Shown: positions 7,669 through 16,863 of the stretch, one piece after another
Layout of the letters: each line of letters opens with the position of its first letter
Numbering within the stretch: position 1 is the stretch's first letter
Assembly (NCBI GenBank): GCA_005884685.1
Contig: VBAH01000050.1
Span: forward strand, 1 to 64,000
Source: Alphaproteobacteria bacterium
Lineage (GTDB): Bacteria; Pseudomonadota; Alphaproteobacteria; Rhizobiales; Xanthobacteraceae
Reading direction: 5' to 3'
DNA: 64,000 bases
Made by a program: the position numbers and the translations under genes
The notes under the pieces: generated by a model
What the model saw: the letters and a program-made list of their open reading frames with translations, nothing else
Database searches by the model: none
What the model was told of the DNA's origin: nothing

Positions 7669-9045
7669 CTACACAGTCGCGGGCCGCGGGGTCTCGGTTC
7701 TAGGGGCAGCCTGCTCGACCTCTTCGAGCGAGCGCTGTGCCGGTTCCACGCCCCAGGCCCACACCACGACGATCTGCACCAGCACCAAACCGATCATCAG
7801 CCACAGCACGCCAGGCAAAGCGTAATTCGCCATCAGCGCGCCGACAATGAACGGTGAGACGACCGTGGCGCCGCGGCCGAATGTGTTGCAGATGCCGTTC
7901 GCGCGCAGCCGGATCTCGGTCGGAAACAGTTCCGGCGTGTAGACCCCGAACAGGATCGCGGTCTGCACGTAGATCGCGGCGATCAGCGCGAAGCCGACCG
8001 AGAGCACGATCGCCGGGTCGGAGGCTGCGTTGAAGCGCGCATAGATCCAGCCGAGCATGATCGTAGCGATCGACGCGCCGATAATGCTCCAGCGCCGCCC
8101 GACGAAGTCGGAGGTCCACGCGCCGATCGCGCAGCCGACCAGCGAGGCCACCGCGAGCACCACGGTGTAGCCGAGCGAGTTCGCGATGGTGAGGCCCTGA
8201 CGCAGGAAGAACTGGGGCAGGAAGATCACGAATCCGAAGATCAGCGTGTTGATGGTGATCAGAACCCAGCAGCCGACGATCATCCGCTGCAGGATCGGCG
8301 GGCGCAGCATGGCGGTGGCGTCAACTTGCGGCGCGGGCGCGGCCGTGGAGGGCGCGGGCAGGGGACCGGCGGTCGCGGCTTCCTTTTCGATCTCCTGCAT
8401 CAGCGCTTCCGCTTCGGCGATGCGGCCCTTCGCTTCGAGCCAGCGCGGGGACTCGGGGAGCGCCTTGCGCAGGTACCACACGATCAGCGACCCGACGCCG
8501 GCGATGATGAACATCGGTCGCCAGCCCCAGGCCGGAATGATCAGGTAGCCGAGCAGCGCCGTGACCGGGAAGCCCGCGACAACCAGAAACGCCATGAACG
8601 AGAGCCAGCGGCCGCGCGATCTGGGCGGCACGAATTCAGTCAGGGTCGAATAGCCGACCACGATCTCTGCGCCGAGGCCGAGCCCCTGTACGAAGCGGCA
8701 GGCGATAAGCTGGTTCATGTCCTGTGCGAAGGCGGCCGCGAGCGAGGCAAGCCCGAACACCAGCAGGTTCACCTGATAGGTGAAGCGGCGGCCGTATTTG
8801 TCGCCGACGAAACCGGTGAGCAACGCGCCGATCGTCATGCCTACGAAGGTGAGCGAGATGAACTGCAGATTCTGCGGAATGGTCGAGAACTTGCTCTGCA
8901 AGGTCGCGGCGAGCACACCGCCGGCGACATAGAGATCGTAGCCGTCGAAGAACATCCCGGCGCCGACCAGCCAGAAGATGCGATAGTGAAACGGGCTGAT
9001 CGGCAGGCGGTCGAGACGCGCGCCCGCATTCACGATGGTGGCCAT
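7669..9045 (-). CDS. MFS transporter (organic acid/sugar porter-like)
   Basis: 458-residue inner-membrane protein with 12 hydrophobic segments. The loop 2-3 signature GDKYGRR (81-87), FFDGYDLY in TM1, RFVQGLGLGAE in TM4 and PESPRWLEAKGR after TM6 place it in the major facilitator superfamily, close to aromatic-acid/sugar porter branches. The mid-protein cytosolic loop is Ala/Pro-rich. Start has a GGGGG ribosome-binding site. Substrate is not deducible; the surrounding dehydrogenase, Bug protein and ring-cleavage enzyme suggest an organic acid. Confidence 0.88.
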   Translation of the reverse strand: MATIVNAGARLDRLPISPFHYRIFWLVGAGMFFDGYDLYVAGGVLAATLQSKFSTIPQNLQFISLTFVGMTIGALLTGFVGDKYGRRFTYQVNLLVFGLASLAAAFAQDMNQLIACRFVQGLGLGAEIVVGYSTLTEFVPPRSRGRWLSFMAFLVVAGFPVTALLGYLIIPAWGWRPMFIIAGVGSLIVWYLRKALPESPRWLEAKGRIAEAEALMQEIEKEAATAGPLPAPSTAAPAPQVDATAMLRPPILQRMIVGCWVLITINTLIFGFVIFLPQFFLRQGLTIANSLGYTVVLAVASLVGCAIGAWTSDFVGRRWSIIGASIATIMLGWIYARFNAASDPAIVLSVGFALIAAIYVQTAILFGVYTPELFPTEIRLRANGICNTFGRGATVVSPFIVGALMANYALPGVLWLMIGLVLVQIVVVWAWGVEPAQRSLEEVEQAAPRTETPRPATV

Positions 9046-9124
9046 GTGTTTCCCCCGTCCCTTGCCTCACTTTGCGGAGGCACTCTCAAATCGTAGGCGG
9101 AACGCGGCCGCGCCGCCATAGGTC

Positions 9125-10084
9125 TCAGTTGCCGCTTGCCGCCTTCAGGATCGGGGACCAGCGCGCGACCTCGGCCTTCAGATATGCCGCAAATGCCTCG
9201 GCGCTGCGCTCGCCCTTTGCCGGGACCGTGCCCCCGAGATCGCCGACGCGCTTCTGCACACTCGGATCATCCAGCGCCTGATCGAGCGCGGCGTTCAGCT
9301 TCTTCACAATGTCCGGCGGCGTCCTCCGCGGCGCGAACATCGCAGCCCACACGCTCATCCGATAATTCACGCCGGCCTCGGCCGCGGTCGGCACCTCGGG
9401 CAGCGTGACGAGGCGCCTGTCGCCCGACACCGCATAGGCCTTCACGGCGCCCGAAGTGATCTGCCCGATGACGCTCACCGCCTGCTCGCACAGGAAATCG
9501 ATGTGGCCGCCGAGGAGATCGTTCATCGCCGGTCCGGTGCCGCGATAGGCGATTGTGTTCGGATGCACGCCAAGTTCGGCGGTGAACAGCAGGCACGCCA
9601 TATGCGAGGAAGCGCCGACGCCGCCGTGTCCCTGCTTGATGTCGCCGCTCTTCTGTTTGAGCGACGCAACGAACTCCGTGAGATCTTTCGCCGGAAAATC
9701 CTTGCGCGCGACGATCACGACAGGGGCGTGCGCCGTAAGTCCGATCGGCTCGAAGTCGCGCAGCGGATCGTACCTGGCGCCAGCGACGAGGATCGGCGCG
9801 GCGACATGCGAGCCCATGCTGGCGGCCAGCAGCGTGTAGCCGTCGGGCGCGACTGCGGCGACGCGTGCGGAGCCGATACTCCCGCCGGCGCCGCCGACGT
9901 TCTCGATCACCAGGCTTTGGCCGAGAACCTTGCCCATCTGCTCGGCGACGATGCGCGCGACGACATCGCTCGGTCCGCCGGCCGGGAAGGGGACGACGAC
10001 CGTGATCGGGCGCGACGGATAAGGCTGCGCCTGAGCGGACGCAACGGAGAACATGGCGGCAAGCGCCGCCATCATCATCCTCAT
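9125..10084 (-). CDS. Bug-family tripartite tricarboxylate transporter binding protein
   Basis: 319 residues with a cleaved signal peptide (ending SAQAQ). The Bug/TctC family signature YPSRPITVVVPFPAGGPSD follows at once, then VIENVGGAGGS and APDGYTLL, and the ligand-loop VPTAAEAG. These periplasmic proteins bind carboxylates or related anions. No TctA/TctB membrane genes are present in the window, so this is an orphan Bug protein, a common situation in the family. GGGAGTGAG precedes the ATG. Lies between the MFS gene and the alcohol dehydrogenase gene on the same strand. Confidence 0.9.
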   Translation of the reverse strand: MRMMMAALAAMFSVASAQAQPYPSRPITVVVPFPAGGPSDVVARIVAEQMGKVLGQSLVIENVGGAGGSIGSARVAAVAPDGYTLLAASMGSHVAAPILVAGARYDPLRDFEPIGLTAHAPVVIVARKDFPAKDLTEFVASLKQKSGDIKQGHGGVGASSHMACLLFTAELGVHPNTIAYRGTGPAMNDLLGGHIDFLCEQAVSVIGQITSGAVKAYAVSGDRRLVTLPEVPTAAEAGVNYRMSVWAAMFAPRRTPPDIVKKLNAALDQALDDPSVQKRVGDLGGTVPAKGERSAEAFAAYLKAEVARWSPILKAASGN

Positions 10085-10125
10085 GTCTCACTCCCGCGTT
10101 GCTCTTCGTCGCCCCGCGAGCAGTG

Positions 10126-11289
10126 CTATTCCGCCGCCACCCTTTGCGCCGCGCTCCCGCGCGTCTTCAGCACAACCTTGATGGCGTCGTCGATGCGCTC
10201 GCGCGCGTATCGGATCGCGGTCGGCAGGTCTTCCAGCGGAAACGTGTGCGTATGCACCTTGGTGGCATCGAAGCGCTTCTGCGCCATGAAGGCTTCGGCG
10301 CGGTGCGTCGCGCTCTTTCCCTCGCCGCGAATGCCGTAAAGATAGATGTTGTTGCGCACGATGTGCGCCACATCGACCGGCGTTTCCTCGTGCGGGAAGG
10401 CCGCGAGGCACACCTTGCCGCCGCGGTTGACCATGCGGATCGCCTCGTTGACGGCATTCGGCGCACCCGAACACTCGATCACATAGTCGACGCCCTTGCC
10501 GCCGTTGAGCCTGCGCACGGCTTCGACCGCGTCCTCTTGTCTGGCGTTGACAACGTGATCGGCGCCAAGCTCCAGCCCGATCTTGAGCCGGTTGTCGCGC
10601 GTGCCCGTGAGGATCACCGGCTGCGCGCCGAGCGCCTTGGCGACTGCGACGCCGAGCAATCCGATCGGCCCCGGTCCGGTGACCACGACGCTCTCGCCCG
10701 CGACCAGCCCGCCCAACTCGGTCAGCCCATACATCGCCGTGCCGGCGGTGACGACGAGCGTCGCTTCCTCGTCCGACATCGCATCCGGGATCGCGACCAG
10801 CGTGTTGATGTTGTTGACCTGATATTCGCAGAAGCCGCCATCGGTGGTGAAGCCGTTGGCGCGGTGCCCCTTGTCGACGTCGCCGTAGTTGAGGCCGTAG
10901 TTGTGGCACGAGGTGTACATGCCGGCGCGGCAGCGCTTGCACTGGCCGCAGCCCGCATGGATCTCGACCGTCACGCGCTGGCCGATCCTGTATTCGTCGA
11001 CGCCCGGACCGAGCGCCGCGACCGTGCCCATGTATTCGTGGCCCGGCGTGAAGTTCTTGTTGAACGGCATGCCGCCCTGAATGGAGGCGGGTGGACCGTG
11101 CCAGATGATCTCCAGGTCGGTCGCGCAGATCGCGACCGCATCGATGCGCACCAGCACCTCGGCGCGCTTCGGCACCGGCACCGGTTTGTCGATCAGCTTC
11201 AGCTCGCCCGGGTCGCCGAGCACCCAGGCGCGCATCGTGTCGGGCACGGGCATGTCATTCGCCGTCTTGACGCCAGGGGGTGCATACAT
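10126..11289 (-). CDS. Zinc-dependent medium-chain alcohol dehydrogenase
   Basis: 387-residue NAD(P)-dependent dehydrogenase. Catalytic zinc ligands C55 (ICATD) and H84-E85 (GHEYMG) and structural-zinc cysteines C114, C117, C120 and C128 are all present, followed by a Rossmann domain with VVVTGPGPIGLLG. Overall resemblance is to the threonine/sorbitol dehydrogenase-like branch; the alcohol substrate is unknown. The start at 11289 gives the family N-terminus; longer in-frame starts run into the IclR gene. Only 14 nt separate it from the IclR stop, so the regulator and enzyme are likely one operon. Confidence 0.9.
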   Translation of the reverse strand: MYAPPGVKTANDMPVPDTMRAWVLGDPGELKLIDKPVPVPKRAEVLVRIDAVAICATDLEIIWHGPPASIQGGMPFNKNFTPGHEYMGTVAALGPGVDEYRIGQRVTVEIHAGCGQCKRCRAGMYTSCHNYGLNYGDVDKGHRANGFTTDGGFCEYQVNNINTLVAIPDAMSDEEATLVVTAGTAMYGLTELGGLVAGESVVVTGPGPIGLLGVAVAKALGAQPVILTGTRDNRLKIGLELGADHVVNARQEDAVEAVRRLNGGKGVDYVIECSGAPNAVNEAIRMVNRGGKVCLAAFPHEETPVDVAHIVRNNIYLYGIRGEGKSATHRAEAFMAQKRFDATKVHTHTFPLEDLPTAIRYARERIDDAIKVVLKTRGSAAQRVAAE

Positions 11290-11303
11290 CGGTTTGTTCC
11301 CCG

Positions 11304-12134
11304 TTATTCCGCCGCGGCCGGCGCACGAGACTGCGCATTGAGGCCGCCAAGCTCGGACGACAAAGCGCGCACCGCGGCGGTGACCTGCTCGCGCACTAGC
11401 GCCAGGTGATCGTCTTTCGCCCGCATGGTCGGCGTGGATGCGCTGATGGCGCCGACCACCGCCCCATTGTGATCGCGGATCGGCGCGCCGATGCAGATGA
11501 CGCCGGGCTGATACTCCTCGTCGTCGATCGCGTAGCCGTTGCGGCGTACCTGGCGCAATGCCTCGATCAACGCGGGCCACTCGGTGATGGTCTTCGGCGT
11601 GAAGCGTGGAAGGCCGTTGGACAGCACACGACGCATGTCGTCCTCGGGCAGCCATGCGAGCATCGCCTTGCCGGTGGCGGTCGCGTGCGGCGCGTCGCTC
11701 TTGCCGAGCGTGCCGGTGTCGACCCGCACCGCGTGGCGCGACTCGCGCTTGGCGATTTTCATCATCGCGTCGCCCTGCAGCACCGCGAGGTGGACGGTTT
11801 CGCCGGTCCGCTCATTGATCCGCTCGATGAATGGCGCAGCGCGCGCCGGCAGGCCGACTTGCAGCGAGGCATTGCACAGATAGTGAATGCGCGCGCCGAG
11901 CGCGTAGGAGCGCCGCACCGGGACCTTGGCGACATAGCCGCGCTGCACCAAGGTCGAGAGCAGATGATGGCAGGTGGAGATGTTGAGTTGGGTACGGCGT
12001 GAAAGCTCGGTCAGCGTGCACTCGCCGCCGGCCTCGGCGATTGCCTCGAGCAGGGTCATGGCGCGGTCGACCGACTGGATACTGTGGCGTTCGGAACGCT
12101 CGCCGGGCAGCCCCCCGGCAGTCCGGCTGATCAT
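11304..12134 (-). CDS. IclR-family transcriptional regulator
   Basis: 276 residues from the ATG at 12134. N-terminal winged helix-turn-helix (about 25-85: LLEAIAEAGGECTLTELSRRTQLNIS...), then the IclR effector-binding domain with TGKAMLAWLP, GYAIDDEEYQPGVICIGAPI and VVGAISASTP. An in-frame TTG at 12176 would add 14 residues but has no ribosome-binding site. It heads a probable operon with the alcohol dehydrogenase, Bug protein, MFS and hydrolase genes and probably controls it. IclR proteins typically respond to aromatic or carboxylic acid intermediates. Confidence 0.9.
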   Translation of the reverse strand: MISRTAGGLPGERSERHSIQSVDRAMTLLEAIAEAGGECTLTELSRRTQLNISTCHHLLSTLVQRGYVAKVPVRRSYALGARIHYLCNASLQVGLPARAAPFIERINERTGETVHLAVLQGDAMMKIAKRESRHAVRVDTGTLGKSDAPHATATGKAMLAWLPEDDMRRVLSNGLPRFTPKTITEWPALIEALRQVRRNGYAIDDEEYQPGVICIGAPIRDHNGAVVGAISASTPTMRAKDDHLALVREQVTAAVRALSSELGGLNAQSRAPAAAE

Positions 12135-12251
12135 CTGGTCCAAGGCATTTCCCCGCGTTTTTATGAGGCGGCGCAAGGAAATAGGGGCGGGGTCCGCAAG
12201 TCAAGAAGGATATGAGATGGCGAAGCTTGGTTTCGCAGCTTGAAACTCGGT

Positions 12252-13328
12252 TCAGGCCGCCCGCTCGCCTGGTCGGCTTGTCATCGAGCGGTCGAGCCGG
12301 GCGCTGTAGCGCGAGAGGGAGAAGCATAGCGACCAGAATACCAGTGCGGCGAAGAGATACCCCGTGGTGCGGATCTGATCGCCGATCAGCCATTCGGGAT
12401 CGGAAAACGCGATCTGCAGCACGGCGAGGAATTCGACCAGGCCGATAATCAGCACGACCGTCGTTTCCTTGATGATCGACACGCAGGTGTTGATCATGCC
12501 CGGCATCACGATGCGCACGACCTGCGGCAGCACCACGAGCGCGGTCATGCGCCAATAGCCAAGTCCGAGGCTGCGCGCGGCCTCGCGCTGGCCATGCGGA
12601 ATGGCCTGCAAGCCGCCGCGGAAGACTTCGGCGAAGATCGCGGCATTGAACAGCGTGAAGGCGATCAGCGCGCGCACCAGCCGGTCGGATTCGAAGCCCG
12701 CTGGCACGAACAGCGGAAACATCACCACCGCCAGGAACAGCACGCCGATCAATGGCAGGCTGCGCCACAGCTCGATGAAGGTGGCGCAGGCATAGCCGAT
12801 CACCGGCATTTCGGAGCGGCGGCCGAGCGCGAGCAGAAGGCCGAGCGGGATCGCGGTCGCGATCGACCATGCGGCAATCACGATGTTGAGCATGATGCCG
12901 CCCCAGTCCGTGGTGGGGACGGGCTTGAGGCCGAGGAATCCTCCCGCGAGCAGGGGCGCCGCGACGAGCGGGAGCATGCAAAGTGCGGCAAGCCCGACGA
13001 GCTTGCGTGCGCCCGCGCGGCGCACCGGCAGCAGCATCACGGCGATCGCGAGCACCGCGAGCGCTGCAACCACATCGACGCGCCAGCGTTCGGGCGCGGG
13101 GTAGGGGCCGTAGAGCAGTTGGTCGAAGCGCAGGCGGATGAACACCCAGCAGGCGGCGTCGTGGCCCTCGCAGGCCTTGCTCGAATTGCCGCTCCATACG
13201 GCATCGATGACCGACCATTTGACGAGGTCGGGCAGCAGCCAGGCGAGCAGCAGCACCGCGGCGATGGACAGCGCGACATTGGCGGGCGTCGCTACGCAGC
13301 TTCGCAGGAATCCGCCGAGCCTGCCCAT
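12252..13328 (-). CDS. aapM: Amino acid ABC transporter permease, AapM/BztC type
   Basis: 358-residue inner-membrane permease of the His/Glu/Gln/Arg/opine family. After extra N-terminal membrane segments and a periplasmic region it has the core permease with FIELWRSLPLI and the ATPase-contact EAA-type motif REAARSLGLGYWRMTALVVLP. The ATG at 13328 overlaps the stop of aapQ (TGATG), indicating translational coupling. Normally aapP (ATPase) follows; here the next minus-strand gene, 117 nt on, is the IclR regulator instead. Confidence 0.92.
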   Translation of the reverse strand: MGRLGGFLRSCVATPANVALSIAAVLLLAWLLPDLVKWSVIDAVWSGNSSKACEGHDAACWVFIRLRFDQLLYGPYPAPERWRVDVVAALAVLAIAVMLLPVRRAGARKLVGLAALCMLPLVAAPLLAGGFLGLKPVPTTDWGGIMLNIVIAAWSIATAIPLGLLLALGRRSEMPVIGYACATFIELWRSLPLIGVLFLAVVMFPLFVPAGFESDRLVRALIAFTLFNAAIFAEVFRGGLQAIPHGQREAARSLGLGYWRMTALVVLPQVVRIVMPGMINTCVSIIKETTVVLIIGLVEFLAVLQIAFSDPEWLIGDQIRTTGYLFAALVFWSLCFSLSRYSARLDRSMTSRPGERAA

Positions 13329-14521
13329 CACCGCTCCACCAACTGGACGCGGCGGTTGAGCAGATTGATCGCGGCGCCGATCGCGAGCCCGATCAGCGCA
13401 TAGCTCGCCATGGTGATGAGCATCACCTCGAGCGGCTGGCCGGTCTGGTTGAGCACCGTGCCGGCGAAAACCAGCATCAGGTCCGGATAGGCGATCGCCG
13501 CGGCGAGCGAGGAATTCTTCAAGAGCACGATGTATTGCGTGCCGAGCGGCGGCAGGATCACGCGCAACGCCTGCGGGATCACGATGAAGCGGTTGATCGC
13601 GCCGCTGCGCAGGCCCAGCGCGCGCGCGGCATCGATCTGTCCCACGGATACGGCGCGGATGCCGGAGCGCACGATCTCGGCGATATAGGCCGCGCCATAG
13701 AGCGACAGCGCGATCGCCATCGCGACGAATTCCGGAATGACGGTCATGCCGCCGGCAAAATTGAATCCGGCGAGCGCAGGCACGTCCCACGACAACGGGA
13801 AGCCGGTGAGCCACGCGACAAGCAGCGGCGGTGCGAGGAGAAACAGCGCGATCGCGCGCACGCTGTGCAGGCCCGTGCCGCTACGCATGCGGTGGCGGTT
13901 GTTCATCCAGGCGAGCACAATTCCGACCAGCACCATTACGGCAATGGTCGTGAGCAGCGCGCAGAAACCAGGCTCGAAGATCGGATAGGGCAGAAACAGT
14001 CCGCGCTTGTTGAGGAACGCGATGCCGAAAAAATCGAGGCTCTGGCGCGGGCCGGGCAGCGGACGCAGCACGGCGAAGTACCAATAGAATAGCTGCAGCA
14101 GCAGCGGAATGTTGCGGATCACCTCGACGTAAGTGGCGGCGACTCCGGCGACGAGCTGGTTGGTGGAGAGCCGCGCAAGCCCGATGACGAAGCCGAGCAG
14201 GGTGGCGAACACGATCGCGATTACGGTCAACACCACCGTGTTGATGAGCGCGACCAGAAACACATCAAAGTAGGTCGCGGCCTCGCCGAAGCTGATCAGC
14301 TTCTGCGCGATCTCGAAGCCCGCCGGCCGCGCCAGGAAAGAGAAGCCGGTGTTGATGTTCAGCCGCGCGATGTTCGAGACGACATTCGCAGCCACCCAAG
14401 CGAGAAAGGCCGCGATCAGTGCCAGCACGATTGCCTGGATCACAAATGCGCGCCACGCGAGCGAGCCATGCGGCAGAGCGAACCGCGCGCGATGGGGTGG
14501 ACTGAGAACGTCGGTGCTCAT
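13328..14521 (-). CDS. aapQ: Amino acid ABC transporter permease, AapQ/BztB type
   Basis: 397 residues. Large N-terminal periplasmic segment typical of AapQ (NINTGFSFLARPAGFEI), then TYVEVIRNIPLLLQLFYWYF, an extra loop with hydrophobic helices, and the EAA-type motif AARALGLRSGAINRFIVIPQALRVI. It pairs with AapM to form the membrane channel of a broad-specificity amino acid importer. The start at 14521 lies just beyond a palindromic repeat that separates it from aapJ. The open frame continues upstream through the repeat, but the AapQ N-terminus begins here. Confidence 0.92.
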   Translation of the reverse strand: MSTDVLSPPHRARFALPHGSLAWRAFVIQAIVLALIAAFLAWVAANVVSNIARLNINTGFSFLARPAGFEIAQKLISFGEAATYFDVFLVALINTVVLTVIAIVFATLLGFVIGLARLSTNQLVAGVAATYVEVIRNIPLLLQLFYWYFAVLRPLPGPRQSLDFFGIAFLNKRGLFLPYPIFEPGFCALLTTIAVMVLVGIVLAWMNNRHRMRSGTGLHSVRAIALFLLAPPLLVAWLTGFPLSWDVPALAGFNFAGGMTVIPEFVAMAIALSLYGAAYIAEIVRSGIRAVSVGQIDAARALGLRSGAINRFIVIPQALRVILPPLGTQYIVLLKNSSLAAAIAYPDLMLVFAGTVLNQTGQPLEVMLITMASYALIGLAIGAAINLLNRRVQLVER

Positions 14522-14533
14522 CGATTTCTCGAT

Positions 14534-14601
14534 CCGCTCGTCCCCGCGAAAGCGGGGACCCAGAACCAGAACTGGATTCCCGCTTTCGCGGGAATGAGCG
14601 G
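14534..14601. repeat. Palindromic repeat, family C, copy 2 (between aapJ and aapQ)
   Basis: Hairpins GTCCCCGC-GAAA-GCGGGGAC and ATTCCCGC-TTTC-GCGGGAAT flanked by CCGCTC/GAGCGG. Inside an operon, downstream of a binding-protein gene, such structures often stabilise the upstream mRNA and keep binding protein in excess over permease; that role is inferred from position. Confidence 0.85.
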
Positions 14602-14607
14602 GAGGGG

Positions 14608-15615
14608 TTAACGGAACGGAGGCGCGATCAGCAGGCCGCCGTCTTTCCAGAGCTTGTTCTGGCCGCGGCTCAAGCCGAGCCGCGTGCCTTCGCCGAGGTG
14701 CCGCTCGAAAATCTCGCCGTAGTTTCCGACCTGCTTGATCGCCTTGTAGGCCCAGTCGGCCGGAAGGCCCGCCTTCTGTCCGAGATCGTCGCCGACGCCG
14801 AGCAGGCGCTTGATCTCCGGCACCTCGCTCTTGAGCATCTGATCGACATTTGCCTGCGTCACGCCGAGCTCCTCCGCGGCAATCAGCGCAAAGAAGGTCC
14901 AGCGCACCACGTGCGCCCACTGGCTGTCGTTCTGGCGCACGAGCGGCCCGATCGGCTCCTTCGAGATGATCTCCGGCAGGATGACGTGCGCGTCGCGGTT
15001 CTTCAGCTGCAGGCCGCGCGCGGCGAGCGCGGAGCGGTCGTTGGTCCACGCGTCGCAGCGGCCCTGCTCGTAGGCATTGCGCGCCTCGTCGAGGTCCGCG
15101 AACGTGACGATGCGGTAGTCCATTTTGCGCGCGCGGAAATAGTCCGCGATGTTGAGCTCGGTGGTCGAGCCCTGCGCGACGCAGACCGACGCCCCCTTGA
15201 GGTCGTTGACGCTCTTCACGTTCATCGCCTTGGGCACCATGAAGCCCTGGCCGTCGTAGTAGATCGTCATCACGTAATCGAGGCCGGTGCCGTTGTCGCG
15301 GTTGTAGGTCCAGGTCAGGCGATGCGTGAGCACGTCGACGCCGCCGGTCGTGAGCGTTGCGAACCCATCGCGCAGGTTGAGCGGCGAGAGCTGCACCTTG
15401 TCGGCGTCGCCGAGCACGGCGGCGGCGAGCGCGCGGCAGAGGTCGACGTCGAAGCCGCGCCGCACGTTCTTGTCGTCGGTGTAGGCGAAGCCCGGCAGGT
15501 TCGGCGCGGTGCCGCAATTCACGGTGCCGCGCTGCTTGATGGTGTCGAGCGTCGCGGCATGCGCGGACGTGCAGACGAGCGCGGCGACACCCGCCGCGGC
15601 GAGAAGAATTTTCAT
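14608..15615 (-). CDS. aapJ: Amino acid ABC transporter periplasmic binding protein, AapJ type
   Basis: 335 residues with a signal peptide (about 1-20, ending AHA). SBP family 3 features: LDTIKQRGTVNCGT at the mature N-terminus, GFDVDLCRALAAAVLGD, and GASVCVAQGSTTELNIADYF. AapJ-type length (about 340) distinguishes it from shorter His/Gln binding proteins. First gene of aapJ-aapQ-aapM; a family-C repeat separates it from aapQ and another lies upstream, between it and the dioxygenase gene. Confidence 0.92.
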   Translation of the reverse strand: MKILLAAAGVAALVCTSAHAATLDTIKQRGTVNCGTAPNLPGFAYTDDKNVRRGFDVDLCRALAAAVLGDADKVQLSPLNLRDGFATLTTGGVDVLTHRLTWTYNRDNGTGLDYVMTIYYDGQGFMVPKAMNVKSVNDLKGASVCVAQGSTTELNIADYFRARKMDYRIVTFADLDEARNAYEQGRCDAWTNDRSALAARGLQLKNRDAHVILPEIISKEPIGPLVRQNDSQWAHVVRWTFFALIAAEELGVTQANVDQMLKSEVPEIKRLLGVGDDLGQKAGLPADWAYKAIKQVGNYGEIFERHLGEGTRLGLSRGQNKLWKDGGLLIAPPFR

Positions 15616-15641
15616 GCGTGCCCTCCCGAGGCTCCCGATTT

Positions 15642-15715
15642 CCGCACGTCCCCGCGAAAGCGGGGACCCAGTCCTTGGCCAAGAACTGGATGCCCGCTTC
15701 CGCGGGCATGAGCGG
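15642..15715. repeat. Palindromic repeat, family C, copy 3
   Basis: Hairpins GTCCCCGC-GAAA-GCGGGGAC and TGCCCGC-TTCC-GCGGGCA with the same CCGC.C/GAGCGG flanks, between the dioxygenase stop and the aapJ start. The second arm carries compensatory changes (TGCCCGC pairs GCGGGCA), which argues that the RNA or cruciform structure is maintained. Confidence 0.85.
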
Positions 15716-15723
15716 AGAGTGTG

Positions 15724-16773
15724 TTACTGCGGCCGCGGCCGCTCTTCGTAGTAATTCAGCTTCTCTTGCAGCGGCGTGTCGTGCACGCGGATGAGGAACG
15801 CGGGCTCCTTGGCGGCCGTGTGTTCGATCAGCGAGAAGCATGGCGCCGAGAACGTGTCGCCCTGCTTCCAGGCAAACGTCTCGCCGTTGATCGTCGATTT
15901 GCCCGAACCCTCGACCACGTGGTGCACGGCGGAGGTCGAGCGCAGCGGCGGCTTCACGGTCTCGCTCGCGCGCAGCATCACGGCGGTAAATCCCATGGTC
16001 GGCAGGCACGCGTCGCCGGTTTCCGGATTGACGTAGTCGAGCTCGACCGGCTCGCCGCGCGGCGTGTGCTCGGCAAGTGCGCGCAGGCCCTGCACGGCAT
16101 TCGTCCAAGGGTAGCGCATCATCGGGTAGCTCGGGCGTGCCTGACCGTTGCGCCTCGCCGGCACCATGCCGGGCGTCGCGTACTCGACCTCGGAGGCATC
16201 GGGGCGGTTCTTCGGCGCCTGCAACTCGCGCTCGACCGAGTAGGCGGCTTCGAGATCGACGAACAGCGGCAGATCGAGCGCATCGAGCCAGATCACCGGC
16301 CCCTTGCCGTCGTGGCCATGATCGTGCCACGCGCCGCCGGGCGTGAGGATCAGGTCGCCGCGCTCCATCATGCACTTCTCGCCGTTGACGATCGTATAGG
16401 CGCCTTCGCCTTCCACGACGATCCGCGCGGCGCTCGGCGTGTGGCGATGCGCCGGTGCCTTCTCGCCGGGCAGCAGCAATTGCATGCCGCAGAAGATCGG
16501 GCCGGCAACGCGCATCGCGCCGGGGCCGCGGCCCGGATCGGACAGGATCAGCACGCGCCGCTCGGCTTTCTCGACCGGCGTCAGCTCGCCGGCGCGCAGC
16601 AGCAGCGGGCGGATCGTGTCGAACGGCCACAGACACGCCTTGCTCTGCGGCACCGGCGTGTCGTGCGGCAGGGCCTTGCGTATCAGCGGCCACAGCGGCG
16701 TGGTGTTGGCGTTCTGCACCGCCTCGCGATAGTCGAGCGGCAGCTCTTCCATGGTGCCGAGGTGGGTGGTCAT
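15724..16773 (-). CDS. Gentisate 1,2-dioxygenase-like cupin ring-cleavage enzyme
   Basis: 349-residue bicupin. The first cupin holds the ferrous ligands H109 and H111 in PAHRHTPSAARIVVEGEG and H150 in GGAWHDHGHDG; the second cupin has VHHVVEGSGKS and LIEHTAAKEPAFLIRVHD. This pattern fits gentisate 1,2-dioxygenase and its relatives acting on salicylate or 1-hydroxy-2-naphthoate, which open the ring without a catechol intermediate. A GAGGAA site precedes the ATG. No maleylpyruvate isomerase or fumarylpyruvate hydrolase gene is nearby, so exact substrate is uncertain. Confidence 0.85.
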   Translation of the reverse strand: MTTHLGTMEELPLDYREAVQNANTTPLWPLIRKALPHDTPVPQSKACLWPFDTIRPLLLRAGELTPVEKAERRVLILSDPGRGPGAMRVAGPIFCGMQLLLPGEKAPAHRHTPSAARIVVEGEGAYTIVNGEKCMMERGDLILTPGGAWHDHGHDGKGPVIWLDALDLPLFVDLEAAYSVERELQAPKNRPDASEVEYATPGMVPARRNGQARPSYPMMRYPWTNAVQGLRALAEHTPRGEPVELDYVNPETGDACLPTMGFTAVMLRASETVKPPLRSTSAVHHVVEGSGKSTINGETFAWKQGDTFSAPCFSLIEHTAAKEPAFLIRVHDTPLQEKLNYYEERPRPQ

Positions 16774-16863
16774 GGTTCCTCGCCTGAATTTTGAGCCATC
16801 CGGCCGTGCGTGGGCCGATTCATAAGCCTAAGGCAGTGTTGCGCCAAGCCGTCGCGCGACGAA

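Noticed and set aside
14608-16693. Continuous minus-strand frame running upstream of aapQ through aapJ and the dioxygenase gene
   Set aside because: It only reads real genes in a wrong frame; the aapQ N-terminus starts at 14521.
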